Source: Candidatus Heimdallarchaeota archaeon (GTDB lineage Archaea; Asgardarchaeota; Heimdallarchaeia; Heimdallarchaeales; Kariarchaeaceae). Taken from it: a stretch of DNA of 25,282 bases. The first letter of the stretch is position 1; each line of letters opens with the position of its first letter. Below the pieces are notes generated by a model, which saw nothing but the letters and a program-made list of their open reading frames with translations, was not told where the DNA came from and did no database searches. The stretch spans positions 1 through 25,282 of the forward strand of contig JAAFKL010000166.1 of the NCBI GenBank assembly GCA_021399405.1, given 5' to 3'. The position numbers were made by a program, and so were the translations under genes. Below, in pieces: positions 7,018 to 14,655 of the stretch.

Positions 7018-9069
7018 TCAGCTTATAGCATCAGAGAACTGGGAGAGATTATATCTCTCATATTTTTTATATTTCTTGGATCGATGTATCAGATTTCTGG
7101 CTGCATTGAGATCACTATCCAGATGTTTGATCCTACATCCTATATTAGTGCAGTAAAACTTTTTACCAGCTCTTTTACCTAACTTACCACACAGATGACA
7201 TATTTTCGATGAGTTCTTGGGATTAACTAGCTCCACTCGTATGCCATGTAATTTAGCCTGATTGGTTACCATTGATTGTATCTGTGAGAAGAACCAGTGT
7301 ATCTGCCAAGTGGCCAGATAATAGCCAGATTGGGATTTTGAGCTGTGAGTCGACCATTTCAGATTCTCCAGTATCAGTGAACCCACATTGTGATAGTTCA
7401 GATATGAGATAATTCTAGCTGATATCTGCCTTACCAATTCTTTGTGAATATTACTTATCTTTTTCCACTGAGTCTTTTCTTTATCTCTTGCCAACCAGTG
7501 TCGCATTGTACCTTTTTTACTCGTCATCCGAATTGATTGATTGAGTTTTGCTAATAGTCTTCTATCCATTAATTTACCTTTCAATCCGTTTAATTTGTTC
7601 AATTTCTTAGATTTGTTGTTGAACCAATCCGTCTTCTTTCCTCTCAGGTCTTTCTGATCAAGAAATTGTCTATCTATTTCTTCTGTTTTTTTGTATATTG
7701 ACATTGTAGTGAATGTTTTCAAGCCAAGATCGGCTGAGGCAATCAAATCGTTATCTCTCTCCTCACTAACCTTCTTTGTAAAAGGAATAAACACGAAATA
7801 TTTACCTCGTGAGAAGTTTAAGACGCCACGTTGTGACTTGAAACCTTTGTTGAGTAATTCTGCATATCTATCCACTGTACTCAATTCCGTGGATATAAAG
7901 TCATTAGCTTGTAATGAGATATTGAGATTGACTGTTTTTAATTTATTATCCTCGAAAATCTCATTGAGACGATATACCTGACCATCATCAATACCAACTG
8001 GTATAGATGATTTATCCATCTCTGGTATTTTCATAATACTGGGTATCTGTTTATTCAGATCTTTTTCAAATACTGATAAATCCTGATTAATAACAGGTAA
8101 AAAATTAATTTTCAGATATTCTAGTAGCTGTTTTTTCAATACTATATCAAATTTCAATTTCATAAATTCCAATAGATCAGTAAATGATGTACCATTTACC
8201 CATAATCTATCATTTGATTGATTATTTGATTTTGGTTTGAGTAATGATTTTAAGATATTATCAAATTTCTTTCCCCAATTGTTATTCAATTGTAAATTAA
8301 CTTGTGTCAATGATTGGTTCAATGATTGATTCAATGATTGATTCAAATCATGTTTTAAATCACGTTTCCATTTGTTTTTACTATTTTGCCATTCTCGTTT
8401 TGATATTTTCGATACTTCTGATAAATGTTGTAAATTCAGTAATTTCAAAATAGTTGTATCATAATTCGAAAGGAGAGCATATTTCGACTGTTGCAATTCT
8501 TTGAAACGTTTGTTTAACTGTCTGATTACCCGATTGGTAAATGATCTGAATGTCTTATCAATAAATTTTTTGTTATTCAATTTCTTACCAATCTGTGAAC
8601 TGTATTTACTCAATTCATTAGTATCATTATAAAATTGCGTGATATCGGGTTCTGCTAATTTTTTAATTAATTGGTTCTTTATGAAATTCTGTTTGTTATC
8701 AATCTCATAATAGCTGAGATCTGTATTCTTCAGTATCTCCTTGTGATTATTGTTAAATATTCCATTTTTAATCATTATTTTTATGATCTCAATAAGATGC
8801 TTCTGGTTTCTACGATATTCTCTCAATGCAAAATATGAGTACTGTGCTCCACAACGATGCACTCGTTCCTTCAGATCACATGAACAATTCACAAATTGTC
8901 TGTAGAATTTTTTTACTGCTACTAATGTATCCTTTTCAAATTCTGAATAAGGTAGCTGTAATCCCTGTATGATCAGATCATTGACCATAGCCTTGTATTG
9001 CACAAATAAATCATCTGCGATATCCAGATTATTTAATCTGAATTTACGAGTGATGACTATCTGTTCCAT
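7018..9069 (-). CDS. tnpB: Long TnpB RNA-guided nuclease (IS607-associated)
   Basis: A 683-residue TnpB. The RuvC residues are all visible: D447 in ASADLGLKTF, E568 in SLILENLK, and the terminal DSDLNAARN (D651/D653). A four-cysteine zinc ribbon (C624, C627, C640, C645) sits before the last motif. The family RNA-guides its cut to a transposon-adjacent motif and protects donor sites. ISDra2 TnpB has 408 residues with D191, E278 and D361. The spacing after RuvC-I is similar here, so about 250 extra residues all lie before RuvC-I, in the WED/REC region. That insert is Lys/Asn/Gln-rich and contains a tandem NQSL repeat (243-254). The start MEQIVITRKFRLNN fits the first beta-strand of the family. 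Base composition resembles the neighbours. The rest of the element is degenerate but this frame is open throughout. Confidence 0.9.
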   Translation of the reverse strand: MEQIVITRKFRLNNLDIADDLFVQYKAMVNDLIIQGLQLPYSEFEKDTLVAVKKFYRQFVNCSCDLKERVHRCGAQYSYFALREYRRNQKHLIEIIKIMIKNGIFNNNHKEILKNTDLSYYEIDNKQNFIKNQLIKKLAEPDITQFYNDTNELSKYSSQIGKKLNNKKFIDKTFRSFTNRVIRQLNKRFKELQQSKYALLSNYDTTILKLLNLQHLSEVSKISKREWQNSKNKWKRDLKHDLNQSLNQSLNQSLTQVNLQLNNNWGKKFDNILKSLLKPKSNNQSNDRLWVNGTSFTDLLEFMKLKFDIVLKKQLLEYLKINFLPVINQDLSVFEKDLNKQIPSIMKIPEMDKSSIPVGIDDGQVYRLNEIFEDNKLKTVNLNISLQANDFISTELSTVDRYAELLNKGFKSQRGVLNFSRGKYFVFIPFTKKVSEERDNDLIASADLGLKTFTTMSIYKKTEEIDRQFLDQKDLRGKKTDWFNNKSKKLNKLNGLKGKLMDRRLLAKLNQSIRMTSKKGTMRHWLARDKEKTQWKKISNIHKELVRQISARIISYLNYHNVGSLILENLKWSTHSSKSQSGYYLATWQIHWFFSQIQSMVTNQAKLHGIRVELVNPKNSSKICHLCGKLGKRAGKKFYCTNIGCRIKHLDSDLNAARNLIHRSKKYKKYERYNLSQFSDAIS
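7043..7059. repeat. Perfect inverted repeat inside the 3' end of tnpB
   Basis: GAGAGAT-TAT-ATCTCTC, with 7-bp arms and a 3-nt loop, lies in the last ten or so codons of tnpB. In TnpB elements the guide (omega) RNA is transcribed from the tnpB 3' end to the right end, so a strong hairpin here may be part of that RNA. Confidence 0.6.
8307..8342. repeat. Three 12-bp tandem repeats within tnpB
   Basis: The unit TCAATGATTGRT is repeated three times in frame and encodes NQSL x3 (residues 243-254) in the N-terminal insert of TnpB. The pattern is typical of replication slippage and implies that this part of the protein tolerates length change. Confidence 0.85.
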
Positions 9070-9231
9070 ATATAATTCTTAGATCCTAACTATTTAATCT
9101 TATACGGATAAAATGTAAGTAGGTCTCCGTAAGTAATACTAATGAATATTCAGTTCCTGAAATATTTACTCTCTCATGAATTAATTGTAAATATGGTAAA
9201 TATGCTACTGAAAGTAATACACAGTATACAT

Positions 9232-9267
9232 AGTATAATACTTAGTATAATACCTAGTATAATTCTA
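9232..9267. repeat. 12-bp AGTATAAT tandem repeats between tnpA and tnpB
   Basis: Three units of about 12 bp beginning AGTATAAT (9232, 9244, 9256), with a shorter partial unit before them at 9223. They sit just after the tnpA stop and upstream of tnpB on the minus strand. The function is unknown: possibly simple slippage, or an AT-rich binding or promoter array. Confidence 0.7.
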
Positions 9268-9273
9268 ATGTAA

Positions 9274-9889
9274 TTACTGTTCCTTTCGTTTTTTCCTCTT
9301 CCCAGACCTCATCCCATGAATTTTACCCGAAAATGAGGTGATAATTGCGATCAAATCATCCACCATTTCCTCTTGAACAGTAGGTGTTTGGCGCGCTTTC
9401 GTAGTTATAATTTGTACACCATAACTATCAAAATAATTTTTCAGATAATCAAATCCAAATCTGGTTAATCTATCTTTGTAAGTGATGATTACCTTGGATA
9501 TCTTACCTTTTACCACCAGTTTACATAATTTCAATATTCCGTTTCTTTTTGCATTCAACCCACTGGCTACCATTGGCTACATCTGATAACTCATCAGTAA
9601 TTGTTGTCTTATTCTCCCCACAATATTCTCTTAGGACTTCCTGTTGTCTCCTCAAATCCCCCTTCTTCTTCTGTTCATGAGACGAAACTCGACAATAAAT
9701 TGCCACTCCACGTTTTCTTCTTGTATACCTTCTCTTCTTTCCCGAGATAATTCTATTAATTTCTTCTTTAGCAATTCGTCTATGTCCTCCAGGTGTCCTA
9801 TTACACATTATGTCTCCTGATTTATCCCATCTTCTGATTGTTGTTGGACATACTCCCAACAACATAGCAGCTTGTGATATTGCATACAC
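9274..9889 (-). pseudogene. tnpA: IS607-type serine recombinase TnpA, frameshifted by a 10-bp duplication
   Basis: The 5' part encodes a MerR-like helix-turn-helix (YAISQAAMLLGVCPTTIRRW, then GGHRRI) and the start of the resolvase domain, with the catalytic-serine motif YCRVSSHEQKKKGDL. After SDVA the frame is lost. The next frame continues the family sequence as VASGLNAKRNGILKL, ITYKDRLTRFGFDYL and DDLIAIITSFSGKIHGMRS. The break coincides with two adjacent 10-bp units differing by one base (9561-9570 and 9571-9580). Removing one restores LSDVASGLNAKRN, the expected reading. I place the start at a GTG at 9889 because MYAISQAA matches the family N-terminus; an in-frame ATG at 9925 adds 12 unlikely residues. 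The recombinase is therefore probably inactive, unless it is a sequencing or assembly artefact. Confidence 0.85.
9561..9580. repeat. 10-bp near-perfect tandem duplication causing the tnpA frameshift
   Basis: CACTGGCTAC is followed directly by CATTGGCTAC (plus strand). One unit is surplus relative to the conserved TnpA reading frame. The position matches exactly where the two halves of the recombinase change frame. Confidence 0.85.
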
Positions 9890-10095
9890 TGTACATATAA
9901 AAAAATAGTTAATTTGAATGAACAAGTGCTGAATGTATAATATTAGATAATATTGCTCAATAAATCAAGAACTGTTGCGAACCCTGTCTTATATACAACT
10001 GTTGGTGAAATTTTAATGAATAATGGATGTCGGCTTAATGTTTTGTATTCTTGAAAATTTCTTGGCATTTGCTTTAACATTTATACTACGCAGAA

Positions 10096-10884
10096 TTATT
10101 CTTGAATTACTAAAATTATTCCTACTACAACCAAAATAAAACTGAAGAGCATTCCAATTACTTTGAAATCAACAACATGTTTACCCTCCATCATTTGTTG
10201 CTCAATAACTTTCATTCGGGCTGCATATTGGAATGGACCAGTATATGACCACCTTATTGTATACAATATGAAACTGAGTATCCCCCAATACATCAGCATA
10301 AATGGATGAAAAAGGTCCAATCCGGTAATTCGAGTCATGATTGCCCAATTTAGGAATAGAGCTGAAAATAAAAGAAATAATTCCATTAAATCTGGTTTCA
10401 ATAATTGGAAGACAATATTCTTTGTCGTCAAATTAGAAATTGGGATCTGAAATTCTGTTGGTTGAATTACAGCAACATGTTGATCATGGACAGTGTATTC
10501 TCCTGTAGGAGATATGTCAACTGATCGTACGGTTGCTTGAGGGAGGAAAATCTCTTCAGCCATTGGATTTGAAAGTATTATTTCTGGATCTTCCTCTTGA
10601 GTAAGCTGCATCTGTTTCCTTGGTCCTCTAACTGTGAAGTCCGTTATGGTTGAATAAATTAAAACGAAAAAATTTACCAAGATTAAAATAACATATACTG
10701 CTATTACATCCAAATTTGTTGGTTTAATTCTTGTTGCTGCGATTGAAAATGTGGCAAAAAATATCACCATTAAGCTTGATTTTTCAATTCTCTCATCATT
10801 TTGTTTAACTGTTTTAATGCGATAAATTAAGATTACAACCAAAATTAAAATAAGAAATAGTGAGATGATATTTTGGGTAGTCAT
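10096..10884 (-). CDS. Multi-pass membrane protein of unknown function
   Basis: A 262-residue protein with about six membrane helices: three in the N-terminal third (about 5-22, 37-52, 59-79) and three in the C-terminal half (about 164-181, 190-211, 240-260). Between them lies a hydrophilic domain of about 80 residues (85-163) with acidic stretches and beta-like segments such as SVDISPTGEYTVHDQHVAVI. I recognise no family. The short loop before the last helix is positively charged (ARMKVIEQQMMEGKH). The gene is divergent from the GTPase gene at 11112 across a 227-bp spacer, so the two could share a control region. It sits upstream of the transposon on the same strand, with 170 bp between. Confidence 0.7.
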   Translation of the reverse strand: MTTQNIISLFLILILVVILIYRIKTVKQNDERIEKSSLMVIFFATFSIAATRIKPTNLDVIAVYVILILVNFFVLIYSTITDFTVRGPRKQMQLTQEEDPEIILSNPMAEEIFLPQATVRSVDISPTGEYTVHDQHVAVIQPTEFQIPISNLTTKNIVFQLLKPDLMELFLLFSALFLNWAIMTRITGLDLFHPFMLMYWGILSFILYTIRWSYTGPFQYAARMKVIEQQMMEGKHVVDFKVIGMLFSFILVVVGIILVIQE

Positions 10885-11111
10885 AATTTCTATTTTCTCT
10901 ACAAATTACTATTTTAATACATGTTTAAACATTATTAAAGTTATTAAGACTGGCAACATTTTTTTGAAAATCGAGATAAATATTAATTTCAGCTACTCCA
11001 ACAAAATTGATTTTGAAATGGATCATTAACCGTTGACTATCATATTTTTTTACTAATTAAATAAATGATTGTGAAAAATTCTAATAATATAAGGAAAATT
11101 CAAAATTATAA

Positions 11112-11912
11112 ATGTCAAAGCAGTTCCTCTTTAAAATTCTTCTTTGTGGAGATGGTGCAGTTGGAAAAACCTCGATCAGAGAGCAATACATGGGCAAAGG
11201 ATTTGCAGGTAGCTATATGAAAACAATTGGTGCGGACTTTGCTTCGCATAAAACCGAAATTTCAAACAATAGTGTTACCTATCAAATTTTTGATTTAGCG
11301 GGTCAGGATGCTTATACAGTCGCGCGAAAATCATTTTATAAGGGTGGTCAAGCTGCATTTCTAATATTTGACCTTCAAGATCCATCATCTCTTCATAATC
11401 TGAATAAATGGATATCCGATTGTGTCGATAATTCTGGAGGAACCATTGGAACATTCGTTGTATTGGGAAACAAAGCAGATCTTGTAGATACAAGACAAGT
11501 TTCAAATCAGATGGCGATTGAATATTGTCAAAGAATCTCTGCTGAAAGTGGGCTTACATTTGTATTCTTGGAAACCTCGGCTAAAACCGGACTTAATGTT
11601 GGAACGGCATTTGATATTATGGGTAAGAGATTGCTTGAAAAGCACAATATTGATGTTCATGTTGATTTTCCCGAAGGTACTGAGCTCATTACTCCCAGTG
11701 GCTTTTCTGGATCAAATAATGTGGCAACTTCATCTGAGGATGTCGCAAAAGTTGCCGCCGTGGCTGAAGAATCTTCAATTAAAGTTGAAGGATTATCTGA
11801 CGATATGTCGGGCGTTACATCAAGAATTGACAAGATCGAAGAGAGATTAGATTCATTGGAAAAGAGATTTGGTAAGCTTGCTCAATTAATGAAGAAAGTA
11901 ATGGAAAAATAA
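11112..11912 (+). CDS. Ras-superfamily small GTPase with C-terminal coiled coil
   Basis: A 266-residue GTPase. The G domain (about 7-180) has the P-loop GDGAVGKTS (13-21), switch I T38, G3 DLAGQD (61-66) with Q65 at the catalytic Gln61 position of Ras, G4 NKAD (120-123) and G5 ETSAK (154-158). This closely resembles eukaryotic Rab/Ras proteins and the expanded GTPase families of Asgard archaea. A flexible linker (about 185-230) leads to a textbook heptad coiled coil, with I239, I242, L246, L249, F253, L256, M260 and V263 spaced 3-4-3-4. It ends in KKVMEK with no cysteine, so it is not prenylated; oligomerisation or partner binding through the coil is inferred. A TATA-like AATATAAGG at about 11086-11094 suggests a leaderless transcript. 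It is convergent with the SCO-like gene. Confidence 0.92.
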   Translation: MSKQFLFKILLCGDGAVGKTSIREQYMGKGFAGSYMKTIGADFASHKTEISNNSVTYQIFDLAGQDAYTVARKSFYKGGQAAFLIFDLQDPSSLHNLNKWISDCVDNSGGTIGTFVVLGNKADLVDTRQVSNQMAIEYCQRISAESGLTFVFLETSAKTGLNVGTAFDIMGKRLLEKHNIDVHVDFPEGTELITPSGFSGSNNVATSSEDVAKVAAVAEESSIKVEGLSDDMSGVTSRIDKIEERLDSLEKRFGKLAQLMKKVMEK

Positions 11913-11950
11913 ATCGTAAATTAAAAATATTTCAAATTTTGTGATTCAAG

Positions 11951-12658
11951 TTAAACATCCGACATTGAGTTGATTAATTGTTCTATCCCTAAGAAAGCAT
12001 CATTAATATCCCAACTGGCTCCGAGTAAAAATTTTCGAATGTTTGAATTTTGATCTACAATATAAATAACAAAGGAGTGGTCATAAGGGTCGATTTCATG
12101 AGTTTCATCACCATGATTCAATTTAAGTGAAGTAGTCTGATTATTAATGGCAAAATAATATCCCCACTCATCTGTTAAATTATCAATTTCCGTTTTATTA
12201 CCAATCAAAAATTGCCAGTTTTCTGTATCACTTGTATACAATTTTGCATAGGGATCCAGATCTGCTATTGTGTCGTTGATATAATCAAAATCAATTGAAA
12301 CAAATCTAACTTGTTCTAGATAATTACTCTGTCTAACTTTAGCAAACAATTGAGATATTCTAAGTGTAACCAGTGCACAGCCCTCGTCACCCGGGCATTT
12401 TGTATAAAAGAAATTTACGACTTTAATCTTATTACTATCCTCAGAAAATGTATAAGATTCATTATTACTGTTTGTTAGTGTAAAATTAGTTATTTGCCCA
12501 TAATATGGTAGATCCTTGCTCTCGGTTAGGGAGTCTCCATTTTCAGCAGGTATTGCAGAATAGATGAGAAGTGAACCAAGAATTGCTATTAAAATAACTG
12601 TCGCAATTTTTTTTCTTTTCAGATTGAACTGATAGATTTCACTTAGTTTATCTGTCAC
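11951..12658 (-). CDS. SCO1/SenC-like membrane-anchored thiol protein
   Basis: A 235-residue protein with an N-terminal membrane anchor (about 16-35, preceded by KRKK) and an extracytoplasmic thioredoxin-like domain. The features of the SCO1/SenC family are VVNFFYTKCPGDEGC (C88 and C94), LEQVRFVSIDFD, and H194 in PYDHSFVIYIVD. SCO proteins deliver copper to cytochrome oxidase CuA or act as thiol-disulfide proteins. The family motif is normally CxxxC; here five residues separate the cysteines, so copper geometry may differ. The gene has a GTG start without a clear ribosome-binding site. It overlaps no gene and ends 38 bp from the convergent GTPase. No cytochrome oxidase genes are in the window. 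The family call is good; the copper role is uncertain. Confidence 0.78.
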   Translation of the reverse strand: MTDKLSEIYQFNLKRKKIATVILIAILGSLLIYSAIPAENGDSLTESKDLPYYGQITNFTLTNSNNESYTFSEDSNKIKVVNFFYTKCPGDEGCALVTLRISQLFAKVRQSNYLEQVRFVSIDFDYINDTIADLDPYAKLYTSDTENWQFLIGNKTEIDNLTDEWGYYFAINNQTTSLKLNHGDETHEIDPYDHSFVIYIVDQNSNIRKFLLGASWDINDAFLGIEQLINSMSDV

Positions 12659-12771
12659 TAAGAACTTAGATAACTGAAATATTATTAGTCATATGATATT
12701 GTAAAAATTGAATGTTAAAGATCAAACATCAAATGATCAAAAATTAGTAGCAGTGAACTGTTTAATTTCCA

Positions 12772-13386
12772 TTAAAGTAATCCGTTTAATTCGTTAATTA
12801 GTGATTTTGTCTGATCATCTATCTCTCTTTTAACGAAATTATATGATGAGTAGTGTTTCTCTCGAGAATTCAGTTCGTTAATTCTAACTTCGAAATTCTT
12901 TCTTACCAAATTCCTACCCTTGATTTCAAAGAAATGAATCATAGTTTTCCTAAACATTCTTGATAAAGCTTCATTTATTTCTCCTGAAGAGATGTTTAAT
13001 CCTTCAGCTTGAAAGAATTCTTCATCGATCCTTTGAACAAATTTATGCTTAGAAAATTCATCCCCATCATTGATTTTAAGGAGTTGAAGAAGGAGTGTAC
13101 ACCCTATTTGGCCTGGCCTGGAGTCCAAATAATATATAATCCGTCTTTGTTTTTCATATTTACCTTTGACTTCAGTGATCCGATCAACTGACATAAACTT
13201 TCCAGGTGAATACACAATATTTAATCCGCCAATTGGTCTCTCTGATACTTGTTCTTGATTGTAAACAGCGGATAAGTGCATTTCACTCATCGAAATTGCA
13301 GCATATTTATTGTTTGAAACATTTTGGTTTTTCATTTTCTGCTTTACTCGTTTTCCGTACCTTGTAAATGTTTCATTTTCTCTCAT
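12772..13386 (-). CDS. Small conserved protein of unknown family, paralogue B
   Basis: A paralogue of the protein at 2011-2634, sharing a gapless core of about 109 residues with roughly 65 percent identity (hand count); the N-terminal 50 or so residues differ. I chose the ATG at 13386 (MRENETF) because GGTGAT lies 4 nt before it. An in-frame ATG at 13419 would add 11 residues with no ribosome-binding site. The core has the pattern RRIIYYLDSR, GQIG, LLLQLLK, FSKH, NISSGEI, LSRMFRKTM. The function is unknown; a nucleic-acid-binding helical domain is possible. The promoter block at 13478-13500 matches that of paralogue A. The leader also contains an inverted repeat, GCGATT ... AATCGC, just upstream of GGTGAT. 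Confidence 0.7.
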   Translation of the reverse strand: MRENETFTRYGKRVKQKMKNQNVSNNKYAAISMSEMHLSAVYNQEQVSERPIGGLNIVYSPGKFMSVDRITEVKGKYEKQRRIIYYLDSRPGQIGCTLLLQLLKINDGDEFSKHKFVQRIDEEFFQAEGLNISSGEINEALSRMFRKTMIHFFEIKGRNLVRKNFEVRINELNSREKHYSSYNFVKREIDDQTKSLINELNGLL

Positions 13387-13477
13387 GTCTATCACCAATA
13401 GTGCGATTATCGTTCTCAAATCGCAACTTTTACTCTAAAAGATTAAGTCCTTCTTAGCTATAATTAATTCAGTTTAA

Positions 13478-13500
13478 ACATTTATAAATTACCCGTATTG
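13478..13500 (-). promoter_or_regulatory. TATA/BRE block shared with paralogue A promoter
   Basis: The minus-strand reading GTAATTTATAAATGT, preceded by ATACGG, aligns with 2735-2758. It lies about 95 bp upstream of the GGTGAT-supported start. Conservation outside the coding region suggests the two paralogues are co-regulated or that the duplication included the promoter. Confidence 0.6.
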
Positions 13501-13661
13501 TGTAAATCTACTCACAAATCCATTTATATAGCTGAAGTGATTTTTAAAACAAATTAGGGGAGAATTTACTTACTAAATTTAAAATGTCTTGTTTTACGAT
13601 TTTCGGGATTATTTTTACGATATTGTCCTAAGTGATGCAATTTGATTAGTATAGGTGAATT

Positions 13662-14504
13662 TTATTCTCCGTGTTCTAGTCGATCTCCAAGATAAGCTGG
13701 TAAACAACAGTCTATAATCTGACCTCTCACTTTTGCTATATCATATGGAACCCTAATTAGTTTATGAGTTCGTTTCTCTAGATCGATGATCGCATATGCC
13801 GCTCGAGGATCTTTATCTCTTGGTTGTCCGACAGCACCTGGATTAATATAAATTCTATTAGTACTGTTATCATAGTACTCACCTTGTAGGTGAGAATGTC
13901 CAACTAATAGATAATCTGTAGTAACATGTTTGAGCGATTGTTTAATCGAATTTTCAAATAGCTCTTCATTGAGTCCATAAATGTATCCAAATATGGTAAC
14001 TGGGTCTCCATGAACTAGAGTAAGAGTTGCGTAGGGTGTTTTTAGAATTATCTTTAGAGGGAGCGTTTTTAACCATGAGAAATGATCTGATTCAAGAAGG
14101 TTTTTATTATGGTCCAGGGCTTCTTTGGCTGCTTCTTGGAGTGTGCTGTATAATAATGCCTCAGGTTCAATGATTGCAAAATCATGGTTTCCTAAAACGC
14201 TTACGTTTGCAATTTTTCTTACCTGTTCAACGACATCATTTGGTTCAGTGTAATATCCCACTAGATCACCAAGGTTTATTACAGCATCGAACTCTCTCGT
14301 TTCCATATCTTTTACAACTGCTTCCAGTGCAACATAATTACTATGGATATCTGATATTACACAGATCTTCTTTGCATCTATCGTTATTTGTTCAGTGTCA
14401 AACCAAGAATTTACTTCCTCTATTGTCTCAGTTCCTGTTGACATGATAGATTCTGAAGTTACAACTTTTGTTTGTTCTTCATCTTCTTGAATTAATTTCA
14501 CCAC
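13662..14504 (-). CDS. YfcE/MJ0936-type calcineurin-like metallophosphoesterase
   Basis: A 280-residue phosphoesterase. The binuclear metal site is complete: D52 and H54 in ISDIHSN, D80 in NLGDLVGY, N106-H107 in VLGNHDF, H165 in LVHGDP, and H203 and H205 in VGHSHLQ, followed by INPGAVGQPRD, typical of the YfcE/MJ0936 group. These enzymes hydrolyse phosphodiesters or phosphomonoesters; the substrate is unknown. About 45 low-complexity acidic residues precede the domain. The called start is GTG; an ATG at 14444 (MSTGTET) would give a shorter protein of 260 residues without affecting the domain. A minus-strand TATA-like TTTATAAG lies near 14594-14602, leaving a leader with an inverted repeat (14534-14553). 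It is separated from the M16 genes upstream by 151 bp. Confidence 0.88.
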   Translation of the reverse strand: MVKLIQEDEEQTKVVTSESIMSTGTETIEEVNSWFDTEQITIDAKKICVISDIHSNYVALEAVVKDMETREFDAVINLGDLVGYYTEPNDVVEQVRKIANVSVLGNHDFAIIEPEALLYSTLQEAAKEALDHNKNLLESDHFSWLKTLPLKIILKTPYATLTLVHGDPVTIFGYIYGLNEELFENSIKQSLKHVTTDYLLVGHSHLQGEYYDNSTNRIYINPGAVGQPRDKDPRAAYAIIDLEKRTHKLIRVPYDIAKVRGQIIDCCLPAYLGDRLEHGE

Positions 14505-14533
14505 CGAGGTTGTCTGTTACCCATATCGAATTG

Positions 14534-14553
14534 ACTTCTAACTCTTAAGAAGT
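14534..14553. repeat. Inverted repeat in the leader of the phosphoesterase gene
   Basis: ACTTCT-N8-AGAAGT lies between the probable TATA (about 14594-14602) and the GTG start (14504) of the phosphoesterase gene. It could be an operator or an mRNA hairpin. Confidence 0.45.
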
Positions 14554-14655
14554 GCGATAATAAATCCCCAATTAATATCTTAATTAAATGTATTCTTATA
14601 AATTTATACAACAGTGTCACGGGAAGTATGTACTTGGAGTTTCGGAGTCAAATAA

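Larger units (their letters stand above)
7018..9889 (-). mobile_element. IS607-type insertion sequence (tnpA broken, tnpB long and intact); ends not resolved
   Basis: A serine-recombinase tnpA of IS607 type and a tnpB lie in the usual order on one strand, 204 bp apart. The coordinates cover the coding core only. IS607 elements lack terminal inverted repeats, so I cannot place the ends. The right end should lie between 6962 and about 7017, and the left end between about 9890 and 10095. The element lies immediately upstream of an MFS gene. With tnpA frameshifted, self-mobility is doubtful unless a related recombinase acts in trans. Confidence 0.8.

Noticed and set aside
6952..7182. Plus-strand open frame over the tnpB 3' end
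   Set aside because: It lies antisense to the tnpB zinc-ribbon coding sequence and shows no independent coding features.
7018..9069. TnpB-derived dead repressor (TldR-like) or eukaryotic Fanzor
   Set aside because: The three RuvC acidic residues are in canonical prokaryotic TnpB positions, so it is neither inactivated nor of the rearranged Fanzor type.
9274..9573. Separate small gene encoding the C-terminal resolvase part
   Set aside because: Its first codon arises from the duplication, and its sequence continues the upstream tnpA frame, so it is the second half of one broken gene.
11112..11912. Prenylated Ras/Rab-type GTPase with membrane anchor
   Set aside because: The C-terminus is KKVMEK with no cysteine, so lipid anchoring of that kind is excluded.
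14509..14520. Another TrmB operator (GTTGTCTGTTAC) before the phosphoesterase start
   Set aside because: It matches one arm and part of the spacer of copy 2, but no second arm follows at N6, so a chance half-site is more likely.
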